The notes beneath the pieces are model-generated. The model was not told the DNA's origin. It saw only the letters and a list, made by a program, of their open reading frames with translations, and made no database searches. Below are positions 31,882 to 41,466 of a DNA stretch of 64,000 nucleotides, piece after piece. The position numbers were made by a program, and so were the translations under genes. How positions within the stretch are numbered: the first letter of the stretch is position 1; each line of letters starts with the position of its first letter. Source of the DNA: Halomonas sp. SpR1 (GTDB taxonomy: Bacteria; Pseudomonadota; Gammaproteobacteria; Pseudomonadales; Halomonadaceae); NCBI RefSeq assembly GCF_031010175.1, contig NZ_JAUAMB010000017.1, positions 44,059-108,058 on the forward strand, written 5' to 3'.

Positions 31882-32361
31882 ATGCATTGCCCTTTTTGTG
31901 GTGCAAACGATACTCGAGTGACCGATTCGCGGCTGGTAGCCGACGGCGACCAGGTACGCCGTCGCCGCCAGTGTGCGAGCTGCCAAGAGCGCTTTACCAC
32001 CTACGAGACCGCTGAGCTGGTAATGCCGCGGGTGGTGAAGTCCGATGGCTCCCGAGAGAGTTTTAATGAAGCCAAACTGCGGGCAGGCATGCTGCGCGCA
32101 CTGGAAAAACGCCCGGTCAGTGCTGAAGCCACTGAAGCGGCGGTGGAGCGTATCCGTCAAACCCTGCGTGCTCGGGGCGATCGAGAGATCAACGCCCGGG
32201 ATATCGGTGAGTCGGTCATGCAAGCGCTTAAAACCCTCGATCATGTGGCCTATATTCGCTTTGCCTCGGTGTATCGCAAATTCCAGGATCTGGATGAATT
32301 CCGCGCTGAGATTGATCGGCTTTCCCAAGAGCCCTCAAACAAGAGCGGGCCGTCAAAGTGA
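31882..32361 (+). CDS. nrdR: Transcriptional repressor NrdR
   Basis: 159 residues from ATG 31882, which gives the family's usual MHCPFC start. An N-terminal zinc ribbon (CPFC at 3-6 and CASC near 31-34, with RRRRQC) is followed by an ATP-cone domain. NrdR senses ATP/dATP and represses ribonucleotide reductase genes. It stands at the head of the riboflavin operon, as in many gammaproteobacteria. Its TGA overlaps the GTG start of ribD. Confidence 0.95.
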   Translation: MHCPFCGANDTRVTDSRLVADGDQVRRRRQCASCQERFTTYETAELVMPRVVKSDGSRESFNEAKLRAGMLRALEKRPVSAEATEAAVERIRQTLRARGDREINARDIGESVMQALKTLDHVAYIRFASVYRKFQDLDEFRAEIDRLSQEPSNKSGPSK

Positions 32362-33533
32362 GCAGCGCTTTTAGCCAAGCCGACCACCGCTATATGGCGC
32401 GGGCGCTGCAACTGGCGCAAAAAGGCTTGTATACCACGGATCCCAACCCACGGGTCGGCTGCGTGATCGTGCGCGATGAGCAGATTGTCGGTGAAGGCTT
32501 TCACCTGCGTGCCGGTGAACCCCATGCCGAAATCCATGCTTTAAATGCGGCCGGTGAACGGGCCCAGGGGGCGACTGCCTACGTGACTCTGGAGCCCTGC
32601 TCCCACACCGGGCGCACCGGGCCCTGCGCGGTAGCATTGAAGGACGCTAGGGTGTCACGGGTAGTGATCGCGATGGAGGATCCCAACCCCCAGGTCAGTG
32701 GTCGCGGTATTCGAATGCTTGAAGAGGGAGGTATTGAGGTTGCCGTAGGATTGCTTGAGAGTGAAGCACGCGGGTTGAACCCCGGCTTTATAGCTCGCAT
32801 GACCCAACAGCGGCCCTTTGTGCGCCTGAAAATGGCGATGAGCTTAGACGGCCGTACCGCCATGGGATCAGGGGAGTCCCAGTGGATTACCGGGCCCGAA
32901 GCGCGTACCCAGGTGCAGCGGCTGCGGGCGCGCTCCAGCGCCATATTGAGCGGCGTGGAGTCGCTTATTATGGACGACTCACGGCTGACGCTACGGGCAG
33001 AGCAGCTCAAACTCGATAACGCTGACGACGTGATTCGCCGCCAACCTTTGCGAGTGATTTTGGATACCCACTTGCGCTTACCCCTGGCGGCGGCCTGTTT
33101 GAGCGAGCCCGGGCGGACGCTAGTGGTCACTACGCCAGGCCACTCAGAAGAGAAGCGCGAAAGACTAATCCAAGCGGGTGCGGAAGTGCAGGTAGTGCCC
33201 GCTGGCAGCGATGGGCGTATCGACCTAGTGGCAATGCTGCAGTGGTTGGCGGAAAATGAGCAGGTTAACGAATTGCTGGTGGAAACCGGGGCAACGCTGG
33301 CAGGCGCTATGCTTGATGCAGCGCTGGTCGATGAACTGCAGCTGTTCGTTGCCCCCACGCTGTTAGGTGGGGAAGCACGGCCACTGTTTGCGCTGCCAGG
33401 GCTCTCACGTATGGCCGATCAGCGTCGGTTAACCATTCACGATATGCGTGCGGTGGGGCGTGATTGGCGCATTATCGCTTCCCCTCAGGCGACTAGTGCA
33501 TCTGGCAGATTTAGCGATAGCAAGGTACCCTGA
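32358..33533 (+). CDS. ribD: Riboflavin biosynthesis deaminase/reductase RibD
   Basis: 391 residues from GTG 32358, sharing bases with the nrdR stop (GTGA). The N-terminal deaminase has the zinc motifs HAEIHAL and [11 protein letters not shown]. The C-terminal NADPH-dependent reductase begins near [17 protein letters not shown]. It performs the two steps after GTP cyclohydrolase II in riboflavin synthesis. All key residues are present. It is followed by ribB(X) and ribH. I see no FMN riboswitch in the flanking gaps. Confidence 0.95.
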   Translation: MSSAFSQADHRYMARALQLAQKGLYTTDPNPRVGCVIVRDEQIVGEGFHLRAGEPHAEIHALNAAGERAQGATAYVTLEPCSHTGRTGPCAVALKDARVSRVVIAMEDPNPQVSGRGIRMLEEGGIEVAVGLLESEARGLNPGFIARMTQQRPFVRLKMAMSLDGRTAMGSGESQWITGPEARTQVQRLRARSSAILSGVESLIMDDSRLTLRAEQLKLDNADDVIRRQPLRVILDTHLRLPLAAACLSEPGRTLVVTTPGHSEEKRERLIQAGAEVQVVPAGSDGRIDLVAMLQWLAENEQVNELLVETGATLAGAMLDAALVDELQLFVAPTLLGGEARPLFALPGLSRMADQRRLTIHDMRAVGRDWRIIASPQATSASGRFSDSKVP

Positions 33534-33621
33534 CGCGCTAAATCGTGACTAACCTCGCGCGACACTTTTCCGCGATAATCTTTCGTGACAACCGTTCGTG
33601 ACAACATTAATTGGAGATTCC

Positions 33622-34788
33622 ATGGCGCACCCCACCTCTAGAGGCTTAGCCCCTATTGCCGAGCTGGTGGACGATATCCGCCAGGGCAAAATGGTGATTC
33701 TCATGGACGATGAGGATCGCGAAAATGAAGGTGATATTATTATGGCCGCCGAAAAAGTGCAGGCCGAGCATATCAACTTTATGGCCCGTTTCGCCCGTGG
33801 TTTGATCTGTATGCCGATGACCCGGGCCCGCTGCGAGCAGCTTAATCTGCCGTTGATGGTGCGCGATAACGGTTCCGGTTTTGGCACTAAATTTACCCTT
33901 TCCATTGAGGCAACTGAAGGCGTCACGACCGGTATCTCCGCAGCGGATCGCGCGCGCACAGTGCAGGCGGCGGCAGCACCCCATGCCAAGCCATCCGATA
34001 TCGTGCAGCCAGGGCATATCTTTCCGCTGATGGCAGAGCCGGGCGGCGTGCTGCGCCGTGCCGGGCATACTGAAGCAGCGTGTGATTTGGCGGCACTGGC
34101 AGGCTGTGACCCCAGCGGTGTGATCTGCGAGATCATGAACGATGATGGCAGCATGGCGCGACGCCCGGAGCTTGAGGCGTTTGCCCAAGAGCACGGCATT
34201 AAAATTGGCACCATCGCAGACCTGATCCACTACCGCATCGTCAACGAGCAGACCATCGATCATCTGGAAACGTCGACGGTGATGACCTCCCATGGCGAGC
34301 TCACCCTGCACGTTTTCCGTGATCGCATTCAAGGCGCCCATCATTTGGCGTTGGTGAACGGTCAGCCAACACCCGAACAGCCCACCACTGTGCGCGTGCA
34401 TCTTACCGATACGCTGCGCGACGTGATGGGCTTAATGAAAGACGAGCAGTGCCGCTGGGATGCTCACCGGGCGTTGGAAGAGATTGCCGGTGCCGCGCCA
34501 GGCGTGTTTGTGCTGATCGATGACGGTCGTCCGCATCAGGATTTAAAAGATCAGTTGGATATCTTTTTGGATCGCGTGCGTCAGCCGCGTACCAGTGATT
34601 CCGACGGTGCCGGTAACTATTTAACCATCGGCACCGGTTCACAGATTCTGCGCTATTTAGGCGTAGGTAAAATGCGCTTACTGAGTTCACCGTGGAAGTT
34701 CTCCGCGCTGTCCGGCTTTGACCTTGAAGTCGTCGAGCGCCTGGGGCCTAACGACACGGCGTATGAGCCAACTTTTCAGCAAGACTAA
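33622..34788 (+). CDS. ribB: 3,4-dihydroxy-2-butanone-4-phosphate synthase with degenerate GTP cyclohydrolase II-like domain (RibBX)
   Basis: 388 residues from ATG 33622 after GGAG. The first 200 residues are a complete DHBP synthase (MDDEDRENEGDIIMAAE, RAGHTEAACDLAALAG). The C-terminal half follows the RibA fold (LTLHVFRDRIQGAHHLALVNG). However, the three zinc cysteines of the CDCG region are missing (the sequence reads RVHLTDTLRDVMGLM), and the EGRG loop is replaced by DDGRPHQD. The cyclohydrolase activity is therefore probably lost, as in RibBX proteins. A separate ribA should exist elsewhere. Many annotations would call this ribBA. Confidence 0.9.
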   Translation: MAHPTSRGLAPIAELVDDIRQGKMVILMDDEDRENEGDIIMAAEKVQAEHINFMARFARGLICMPMTRARCEQLNLPLMVRDNGSGFGTKFTLSIEATEGVTTGISAADRARTVQAAAAPHAKPSDIVQPGHIFPLMAEPGGVLRRAGHTEAACDLAALAGCDPSGVICEIMNDDGSMARRPELEAFAQEHGIKIGTIADLIHYRIVNEQTIDHLETSTVMTSHGELTLHVFRDRIQGAHHLALVNGQPTPEQPTTVRVHLTDTLRDVMGLMKDEQCRWDAHRALEEIAGAAPGVFVLIDDGRPHQDLKDQLDIFLDRVRQPRTSDSDGAGNYLTIGTGSQILRYLGVGKMRLLSSPWKFSALSGFDLEVVERLGPNDTAYEPTFQQD

Positions 34789-34806
34789 TTTAGCAGGAAT
34801 AAATTA

Positions 34807-35295
34807 ATGCACTCCCTCACTCAAGTTGAAGGTACCTTTGTTGACGTCGATGGCCACTATGTCATCGTGGTCGGCCGTTTTAACCATCACGTGGTGGATA
34901 GTCTGGTGGAAGGCGCCGTCGACAGCTTGACCCGCCACGGCGTAGACGCCGAGCATATTCATATTGTTCACGTGCCGGGCGCCTGGGAACTGCCACTGGC
35001 GGTTAAGCGCGTGCTGAAGGTGATGAAACCCGATGCAGTGATTGCCCTGGGCGCGGTGATACGCGGTGGAACGCCTCACTTTGAGTACGTGGCGGGCGGC
35101 TGCAATACGGCGATCAATCACTTGCAGCTTGAGTTTGATACCCCGGTGGCTAACGGCGTGTTAACCGTTGAAAGCATCGAACAAGCGATTGAGCGTGCGG
35201 GCACCAAAGCCGGTAACAAAGGCACTGAAGCTGCCATGGCGGCCATGGAAATGGTCTCTTTGCTGCGCGCGCTGCCGTTAGGAGATAGCCAATGA
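34807..35295 (+). CDS. ribH: 6,7-dimethyl-8-ribityllumazine synthase
   Basis: 162 residues. It condenses the products of RibD and RibB in the penultimate step of riboflavin synthesis and forms a multimeric shell. The family motifs are visible: [36 protein letters not shown] and [22 protein letters not shown] precedes ATG 34807. The TGA overlaps the nusB start (ATGA). Confidence 0.95.
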   Translation: MHSLTQVEGTFVDVDGHYVIVVGRFNHHVVDSLVEGAVDSLTRHGVDAEHIHIVHVPGAWELPLAVKRVLKVMKPDAVIALGAVIRGGTPHFEYVAGGCNTAINHLQLEFDTPVANGVLTVESIEQAIERAGTKAGNKGTEAAMAAMEMVSLLRALPLGDSQ

Positions 35296-35786
35296 GCGAG
35301 CGTAAACCCTCTGCCGCTCAGCAGGGCCGCCACGCCGCACGTGAATTAACCGTGCAGGGGCTCTATCAGTGGCAGATGACGGGTAAATCCATCACCACCA
35401 TTGAGGCCGAGTTTCGTAGCCAGACTGCGGATGATGATCTGGAAGATCATGAAAACTGGGTCAAGGTGATGGAGATTGCCGACAAGGCGCTATTTCACGA
35501 GCTGCTGCATAATACCGTGCGTTTCAAAGCGGAACTGGATCGTGAAATCTCCCCTCTGCTAGATCGCCGCCTGGAAGATCTTGATGCGGTCGAGCTGGCC
35601 ATTTTGCGGTTAGGCGCTTACGAGCTTTCCCGGCGTATGGAAGTACCCTATCGTGTAGTGATTAACGAAGGCGTTGAGCTGGCTAAGTCATTTGGCGCCA
35701 CCGACGGCCATAAATACGTGAACGGCATTCTCGACAAGTTAGCGATTCGCTTGCGCAGTGCCGAGGTCAGCGCTCGTCGTCTCTGA
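35292..35786 (+). CDS. nusB: Transcription antitermination factor NusB
   Basis: 164 residues, starting at an ATG that overlaps the ribH stop. The all-helical NusB fold is recognisable from [16 protein letters not shown] at the start and [31 protein letters not shown] near the end. It binds boxA with S10 (NusE) for antitermination in rRNA operons. Its place after ribH is conserved in many proteobacteria. Confidence 0.95.
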   Translation: MSERKPSAAQQGRHAARELTVQGLYQWQMTGKSITTIEAEFRSQTADDDLEDHENWVKVMEIADKALFHELLHNTVRFKAELDREISPLLDRRLEDLDAVELAILRLGAYELSRRMEVPYRVVINEGVELAKSFGATDGHKYVNGILDKLAIRLRSAEVSARRL

Positions 35787-35822
35787 ACGCGAGCGGTATG
35801 ACGATGCGTTTAAGGGGCCTTT

Positions 35823-36812
35823 GTGCTTGCTGAATTTGATTTGATCCGACGCTACTTTATGTCGTCGCAGGAGGCGTCGTCCGCGTCAAATGGCGTCACA
35901 CTAGGATGTGGAGACGACGCCACACTGCTGCTACCGCAAGCCAGCCAACAGTTGGTCGTGAGCGTGGATACCTCGGTAGTGGATGTTCACTTTCCCCGCG
36001 AAGCCCCGCCATTTGCGGTGGGGCATCGTGCGTTGGCCGTCGCGCTGAGCGATTTGGCTGCCATGGGGGCGACGTCGCGCTGGTGCTTGATGGCGTTAAC
36101 CCTCGATCAGCGCCAATTTGCTGATGACGAAGCTACCCATGCTTGGCTGGCTGACTACGCCCGTGGCTTTCATGCCCTTGGCCAGCAGCACGCTACAACG
36201 CTGGTGGGAGGCGATGTCACTTCTGGTGCGCTCTCCATAGGCGTTACCGTGATGGGAGAGGCGCCGGTGGGCGGAGCCCTAACCCGTGGCGGTGCCCAGG
36301 CAGGCGATGTTATCGCGGTAACCGGCGCACTCGGTGGCGGGGCCGGCGGGCTGGCGCTTTGGCAGCAGGGCGAGCGTGATCTGGCGCATCCGCTGCTAAC
36401 TCGCTATCTCTTGCCGCAACCTCGCTTAGCGGCGGGCTTGGCACTGCGTGGTCTGGCCACCGCGGCACTGGATATTTCCGACGGGCTGCTGGCTGACCTG
36501 GCGCATCTTCGCGAGGCTTCGCAAGTGGGTGCCGTCATCGCGTTAGACGCGCTGCCACTAGCTGATGAACTGGAAAGCACGCTAGGCGGGGAGGCTGCTT
36601 TACAGGCGGCGCTTTCCGGCGGCGATGATTATGAGCTGCTCGTGACGTTAAGTGCTGACGACGTAGCCAAAGCGCAGCAGCGCCTTGCGCCATTAGGCTT
36701 GACGCTGACCGTCATTGGCCACTGTTGTGAAGCGCTCGGTGTGAGAGCCTCTGACCACAGGAACCTCAGTGGCTACGTCGGCTGGCAGCATTTTAGTGGG
36801 GAAGCGCCATGA
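35823..36812 (+). CDS. thiL: Thiamine-monophosphate kinase
   Basis: 329 residues from GTG 35823 with AAGGGG at 35811-35816. It phosphorylates thiamine phosphate to the active diphosphate. Features are the N-terminal EFDLIRRYF, the ATP/Mg segments GCGDDATLL and VSVDTSVVDVHF, LSDLAAMGA, and the late SGGDDYELLVT. Its stop overlaps the pgpA start (ATGA), continuing the compact operon. Confidence 0.95.
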   Translation: MLAEFDLIRRYFMSSQEASSASNGVTLGCGDDATLLLPQASQQLVVSVDTSVVDVHFPREAPPFAVGHRALAVALSDLAAMGATSRWCLMALTLDQRQFADDEATHAWLADYARGFHALGQQHATTLVGGDVTSGALSIGVTVMGEAPVGGALTRGGAQAGDVIAVTGALGGGAGGLALWQQGERDLAHPLLTRYLLPQPRLAAGLALRGLATAALDISDGLLADLAHLREASQVGAVIALDALPLADELESTLGGEAALQAALSGGDDYELLVTLSADDVAKAQQRLAPLGLTLTVIGHCCEALGVRASDHRNLSGYVGWQHFSGEAP

Positions 36813-37282
36813 ATCGTGCACCAAAAAGTGTCTGGCGTCGCCCAACGCATTTTTTTGCCTTTGGTTTAGGCAGCGGTACGGTGCCTTGGGCACCGGGCAC
36901 CTTTGGCACGCTAGCGGCAATTCCGTTTTACTGGATGATGGCGGAATTGCCCCTGGGGTGGTATCTGAGCATCTGTTTTGTCACTTTCGTGGTGGGTGTT
37001 TGGTTATGCGACAAAACGTCTCACGACTTAGGTGTCCATGACCACTCCGGCATCGTCTGGGATGAGTTTGTCGGTTATTGGCTGACCATGGCAGCGGTAC
37101 CTTTTTCGTGGGAGGCTGCGTTGTGGGGCTTTATTGTATTCCGCATCTTCGATGTCTTTAAACCCTGGCCGATACGCTGGGCAGATCGCCGTGTAGCGGG
37201 CGGTTTTGGCATTATGATCGATGATGTGATGGCAGGGGTCTACGCCTGGAGTACTATGCACCTGTGGTTCTGGCTGCACTAA
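36809..37282 (+). CDS. pgpA: Phosphatidylglycerophosphatase A
   Basis: 157 residues. This membrane phosphatase makes phosphatidylglycerol. It has GSGTVPWAPGTFGTLAAIP, the acidic motif DHSGIVWDEFVGYW, and FRIFDVFKPWPIRWADRRV close to the last helices. It shares ATGA with thiL and is the last gene of the nrdR-pgpA run. The following gap contains a heptamer repeat. Confidence 0.95.
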   Translation: MNRAPKSVWRRPTHFFAFGLGSGTVPWAPGTFGTLAAIPFYWMMAELPLGWYLSICFVTFVVGVWLCDKTSHDLGVHDHSGIVWDEFVGYWLTMAAVPFSWEAALWGFIVFRIFDVFKPWPIRWADRRVAGGFGIMIDDVMAGVYAWSTMHLWFWLH

Positions 37283-37289
37283 GCTGTTT

Positions 37290-37317
37290 AAGTGGTAAGT
37301 GGTAAGTGGTAAGTGGT
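37290..37317 (+). repeat. Four exact copies of a 7-bp repeat
   Basis: AAGTGGT is repeated four times in the gap between pgpA and the DUF945 gene. Identical short units are prone to slippage, which would alter the spacing between pgpA and the next gene's control sequences. Confidence 0.9.
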
Positions 37318-37390
37318 AAATAGAGAGCAGGAGCGGTTGATAACTTTTTCGAGTGCATTGGCTGCAAGGCGTTAGCTTCAAGGAGGTAGC

Positions 37391-38647
37391 ATGCGCAAGG
37401 AACGTCTGATTGTCCCCACGCTGGCGATCATCGCCGTAGTGTGGGTGGCAGCGCAGCTGCTCTCAAGCGTGCTTTTTGAGCGCAGCCTGCGCCAAGCGCT
37501 TGAAGACCTGGAAGCGCGGGGAGAGTGGCGCGTCAACCGTACTGAGAGCCACCAAGGCTGGCTAAGCTCCCAAGGTAGGCTGATACTTTCACCGTTGCTG
37601 GGTCGCCCCTGGCGCCTTGAACTCACCTATAACGCACGTCACGGTATTTTAAGTACCGATGTTGAAGGTACTGTGTTACCACGCCTGGATACCGTGTTAC
37701 AGCAAGCGGTGGGGGAAGTCACCGCCCCCTCTGTGCCGCGCTGGCAAGGGCGTTATCACACCCTGAGTGGCCATAGTGAACTGCGCCTTGCTCTTGCCCC
37801 CTTCGTTATTCAACAGAATGGTCGCGAGTTAGCCGTCCGCGGTGGTCGGCTGCGCCTGGAAGGTGTCTTTGGTGATTGGCGACTACGTGCGCTGTTTGAT
37901 CAACTTACCCTGATCGATGGCATGGCCCAGCTCGCACTAGGGCCTACAGAGCTGGAAAGCCGCTATACCTATACCGACGGTGCCTACCACTTTGCTCAAC
38001 GCGATCACCTGCATATTGAAACGCTAACGCTCAGCTACCCCTCCTACGATATCCAACTGTCGCCGCTCGATCTAAATAGCCATATGGTGCTGGATGAGAG
38101 CGAGCTACGTATCAAAGGCGATATCGAGATAGGGAATGTGATGGTGCCTTCTGAGGCGCCAGAAATGCCGCTGCTCAATGGCCGCATAGAGATGGAGCTT
38201 TCCCGGCTGAATGCCGATGCGGTTCGCCATGTGATTCGTCGTTTGCGCCAGGAAGCCGCCTGGGGAGACGCTAGTCTACCCATGGCCGAAGGGTTGCTGG
38301 CACGCCTTGAGCCGGATCTGCGCAAAGTGCTTAGCGACTCTCCGCGTTTAGATGTTATGACCGTTGCCATTGATAGCCCGCTGCTAGGTATTCGCCTGGA
38401 TGCGGATGGCGCGCTGTTTTTTGATGCCCGGCAGTTGGATGAGCTTAGCGTGATTCATCTCGACAAAGAGAAAGAGCAGGCGAAGTGGTTGGAGCGCATT
38501 GATGGCGACTTCACCTGGCACGATGCGCCCACCGTCGCTGCCCTATGGCTAGGACTGCCGCTCGGCACCCGGGAGCTGCAGTTTGATGTGGTACGCGGGG
38601 TGTGGCGAGTCAATGGGCGCCCAATGCCTGAGCTATGGCCACAATAG
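37391..38647 (+). CDS. DUF945 (YdgA-like) family protein
   Basis: 418 residues from ATG 37391 with AAGGAGG upstream. One N-terminal hydrophobic anchor (LIVPTLAIIAVVWVAAQLL) is followed by a long periplasmic beta-rich domain. It resembles the YdgA/DUF945 family (ARGEWRVNRTESHQGWLSSQGRL, a typical opening of these proteins). The family has no firm function; related proteins are linked to envelope and lipid transport (AsmA-like folds). It precedes the Lon-type gene but is separated by a tandem repeat and a promoter. Confidence 0.75.
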   Translation: MRKERLIVPTLAIIAVVWVAAQLLSSVLFERSLRQALEDLEARGEWRVNRTESHQGWLSSQGRLILSPLLGRPWRLELTYNARHGILSTDVEGTVLPRLDTVLQQAVGEVTAPSVPRWQGRYHTLSGHSELRLALAPFVIQQNGRELAVRGGRLRLEGVFGDWRLRALFDQLTLIDGMAQLALGPTELESRYTYTDGAYHFAQRDHLHIETLTLSYPSYDIQLSPLDLNSHMVLDESELRIKGDIEIGNVMVPSEAPEMPLLNGRIEMELSRLNADAVRHVIRRLRQEAAWGDASLPMAEGLLARLEPDLRKVLSDSPRLDVMTVAIDSPLLGIRLDADGALFFDARQLDELSVIHLDKEKEQAKWLERIDGDFTWHDAPTVAALWLGLPLGTRELQFDVVRGVWRVNGRPMPELWPQ

Positions 38648-38662
38648 TGTTCAGAGAAAAGC

Positions 38663-38719
38663 TTACCTATGTTTGCAGGGATTAACTATGTTCGCAGTGA
38701 TTACCTATGCTCGCAGGGA
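38663..38719 (+). repeat. Three 19-bp tandem repeats upstream of the Lon-type gene
   Basis: TTACCTATGTTTGCAGGGA, TTAACTATGTTCGCAGTGA and TTACCTATGCTCGCAGGGA lie end to end (38663-38681, 38682-38700, 38701-38719). The array ends 34 bases before a heat-shock-like promoter. Confidence 0.9.
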
Positions 38720-38752
38720 GCGTTGTTAAACCACTTGTTCTACTCCCCAAGG

Positions 38753-38780
38753 GTTGAAGTTTTGGCGCACTGCCCGCATT
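38753..38780 (+). promoter_or_regulatory. Candidate sigma-32 (heat-shock) promoter of the Lon-type gene
   Basis: GTTGAAG (38753-38759), 13 bases, CCCGCATT (38773-38780). This resembles the RpoH pattern CTTGAAA-N13-15-CCCCATNT and lies 54 bases before the chosen start. RpoH control would fit a Lon protease. Confidence 0.5.
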
Positions 38781-38834
38781 CCATGGTCAACGCTAGGCGG
38801 TTCTCTCCGCCGGTACCGGTTCATTGGAGGATGC

Positions 38835-41300
38835 ATGAGCGACCAGGATTACGAACGTGATAATGAACACCTTGATTGGCAAACTGACGATGAACAGTCA
38901 TCCTCAACCACGACTGATGAGAAGGGGAATCAGGACTTTCGTTCAGACGGCGAACGGGTAAACTCCCTGGTACCCGCCAGCGAAATGCTGCCCGAGCGTA
39001 TCTACCTCCTGCCTATCCATAATCGACCTTTTTTCCCTGCCCAGGTGCAGCCGCTGGTGGTTAATCGCGAGCGCTGGGAAGAGACCATGCGTCGCGTGGG
39101 TAACACGCCGCACCACACGCTGGGTGTTGCCTTTGTGGGGGAGCAGGGCGTCACTTCGCTTGATCACGAAGGTTTTCCAGAGATCGGCACCGCGGTTAAA
39201 GTGCATAAACTCAAGGGCGAAGACGACCAGATCCAGTTTATCGCTCAAGGGTTGCAGCGCTTTAAAATTACCCGCTGGCTCTCCAAAGAGCCCCCCTACC
39301 TAGTCGAAGTCACCTATCCGAAAGAGCCGGTCGACGCGGAAAACGAAGAGACCCGCGCTTACGCCATGGCGATTATCAACGGCATTAAAGAGCTGCTGCC
39401 AATTAACCCGCTGTATGGCGAAGAGCTCAAGCACTACCTCAACCGCTTCAGTCCTCATCAGCCTGGCCCGTTGACCGATTTTGCCGCCGCGATTACTTCC
39501 GCCAAAGGCCCCGAACTCCAGGATGTGCTGGCCACCCTGTCAGTGGAAGAGCGGATGCAGAAAGTGCTGCCGCTGCTGCGTAAAGAGATCGATGTGGCAC
39601 TGCTGCAGGGCGAGATCAGCGAGCAGGTAAACGCGCAAATGCAGGATCGCCAGCGCGAGTTCTTCCTGCGTGAGCAGCTCAAGGTCATCCAGCGAGAATT
39701 GGGTATCTCCAAAGATGATCGCGAAAACGACGTGGATACCTTTAGAGCGCGTTTGGAGTCGCTGGTGGTGCCTGAGCGTGTTCAGTCGCGCATTGACGAT
39801 GAGCTCAATAAACTTAGCGTGCTGGAAACTGGCTCGCCGGAGTATGGCACCACGCGTAACTACCTGGATTGGCTGACATCGCTGCCCTGGGGAGTGACCA
39901 GCCAGGATCAGTTGGATCTACCCCATGCTCGTCAAGTGCTGGATCGTGACCACGACGGCCTGAAAGACGTGAAAGAGCGTATTATCGAATTTCTGGCCGA
40001 GGGCACTTTTAAAGGCGACGTAGGCGGCTCGATTGTGTTGCTGGTCGGCCCGCCAGGGGTGGGTAAAACCTCCATCGGACGCTCGATCGCCGAAGCCCTG
40101 GGGCGTCAGTTCTACCGCTTCTCGGTCGGTGGTATGCGCGATGAAGCGGAAATTAAGGGGCATCGGCGCACCTACGTGGGCGCTATGCCCGGCAAGCTGG
40201 TACAAGCCTTTAAAGAAGTCGAGGTTGAAAACCCCGTTATCATGCTGGATGAGATCGACAAGCTGGGGCAGTCCTTCCAGGGCGACCCTGCCTCGGCGCT
40301 GCTGGAAGTGCTCGATCCTGAGCAGAACGTCGATTTCCTCGATCACTATCTTGATGTACGTATGGATCTCTCCAAGGTGCTGTTTATCTGCACCGCCAAT
40401 ACCCTGGATTCGATCCCAGGGCCGCTGTTGGATCGTATGGAGCAAATCCGCCTCTCAGGCTATATCGCCGAAGAAAAGCTGGCGATTGCCAAGCATCACC
40501 TGTGGCCAAAGCTGCTCAAGCGCGACAACCTGACGAAAAAACGCATCAGTCTGTCTGATGCGGCCTTAAAGCAGGTGATAGAAGGCTACGCCCGGGAAGC
40601 CGGGGTACGTCAGTTGGAGAAACAGCTTCACCGTATTGTGCGTAAATCGGCCGTCAAGCTGCTCGAAGAGGAGGACGAAACGGTCAAAATTTCGGTTAAA
40701 AACCTGGAGGAGTTTCTGGGGGCGCCGATCTTCCGTAAAGAGAAAGTGCTTACCGGTGAAGGGGTGGTGACTGGCCTGGCGTGGACGTCCATGGGCGGGG
40801 CAACGCTGCCCATCGAAGCGGGCAAAGTGCACTCGCTGGATCGCGGCTTTAAGCTTACCGGTAAGCTCGGTGAGGTGATGCAGGAGTCTGCTAATATCGC
40901 CTACAGCTATACCCTGGGTCACCTACAGGAGTATGGCGCCGATGCGGACTTCTTCGACTCAGCCTTTGTCCACTTGCACGTACCCGAGGGCGCTACGCCC
41001 AAAGATGGTCCTTCGGCCGGTGTCACCATGACCACCGCGCTGCTGTCACTGGCCAAGCACCATGCGATTGACCGGCCTTTGGCGATGACCGGCGAGCTAA
41101 CCTTAACCGGTCAAGTGCTGCCCGTTGGTGGCATTCGTGAAAAAGTCATTGCTGCCCGCCGCAGTGATATTTTTGAATTGATTCTGCCCGATGCCAACAA
41201 GCGCGACTACGAAGAGTTGCCGGACTATCTGAAAGAGGGCGTGACGGTGCACTTTGCCAAGCGCTACCGTGATGTGGCCAATGTGGTGTTTGGCCGCTAA
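38835..41300 (+). CDS. Lon-family ATP-dependent protease (divergent second type)
   Basis: 821 residues from ATG 38835, chosen because GGAGG (38826-38830) lies directly upstream. All Lon parts are present: an N-domain, Walker A GPPGVGKTS, Walker B VIMLDEID, and the Ser-Lys protease dyad (KDGPSAGVTM and GIREKVIAA). The N-terminus reads RIYLLPIHNRPFFPAQVQPLVV rather than the usual LPLRDVVVYPHMV. That resembles the second Lon (AsrA-like) of pseudomonads rather than housekeeping Lon. Its targets are unknown. A terminator follows. Confidence 0.9.
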   Translation: MSDQDYERDNEHLDWQTDDEQSSSTTTDEKGNQDFRSDGERVNSLVPASEMLPERIYLLPIHNRPFFPAQVQPLVVNRERWEETMRRVGNTPHHTLGVAFVGEQGVTSLDHEGFPEIGTAVKVHKLKGEDDQIQFIAQGLQRFKITRWLSKEPPYLVEVTYPKEPVDAENEETRAYAMAIINGIKELLPINPLYGEELKHYLNRFSPHQPGPLTDFAAAITSAKGPELQDVLATLSVEERMQKVLPLLRKEIDVALLQGEISEQVNAQMQDRQREFFLREQLKVIQRELGISKDDRENDVDTFRARLESLVVPERVQSRIDDELNKLSVLETGSPEYGTTRNYLDWLTSLPWGVTSQDQLDLPHARQVLDRDHDGLKDVKERIIEFLAEGTFKGDVGGSIVLLVGPPGVGKTSIGRSIAEALGRQFYRFSVGGMRDEAEIKGHRRTYVGAMPGKLVQAFKEVEVENPVIMLDEIDKLGQSFQGDPASALLEVLDPEQNVDFLDHYLDVRMDLSKVLFICTANTLDSIPGPLLDRMEQIRLSGYIAEEKLAIAKHHLWPKLLKRDNLTKKRISLSDAALKQVIEGYAREAGVRQLEKQLHRIVRKSAVKLLEEEDETVKISVKNLEEFLGAPIFRKEKVLTGEGVVTGLAWTSMGGATLPIEAGKVHSLDRGFKLTGKLGEVMQESANIAYSYTLGHLQEYGADADFFDSAFVHLHVPEGATPKDGPSAGVTMTTALLSLAKHHAIDRPLAMTGELTLTGQVLPVGGIREKVIAARRSDIFELILPDANKRDYEELPDYLKEGVTVHFAKRYRDVANVVFGR

Positions 41301-41346
41301 TCAGCGGTTTATATAACCTCTTTAAAACGTCATTCCCTCCACTAAC

Positions 41347-41376
41347 AAGCGTCTTACGAAAGTAAGGCGCTTTTTT
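41347..41376 (+). terminator. Terminator of the Lon-type gene
   Basis: An 11-bp stem with one G-U pair (41347-41357 with 41362-41372), a GAAA loop and six T. Confidence 0.9.
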
Positions 41377-41466
41377 ACGCTTGTTCACTGGCTTGTCGGC
41401 ATGATCTATAGCGATAATGACTTCTGCTTTAATAAAAATTAAGAATATCTAATTCTTGGAGAACGA

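Noticed and set aside
33534..33621. FMN riboswitch before ribB
   Set aside because: None of the conserved RFN segments is visible. Only loose CGTGACAAC-type repeats are present, which are too irregular to list as an array.
33646..34401. 251-codon minus-strand frame
   Set aside because: Antisense to ribB(X); no ribosome-binding site and no recognisable protein family.
33622..34788. Bifunctional RibBA
   Set aside because: The cyclohydrolase II zinc cysteines and EGRG loop are missing, so RibBX is the better call.
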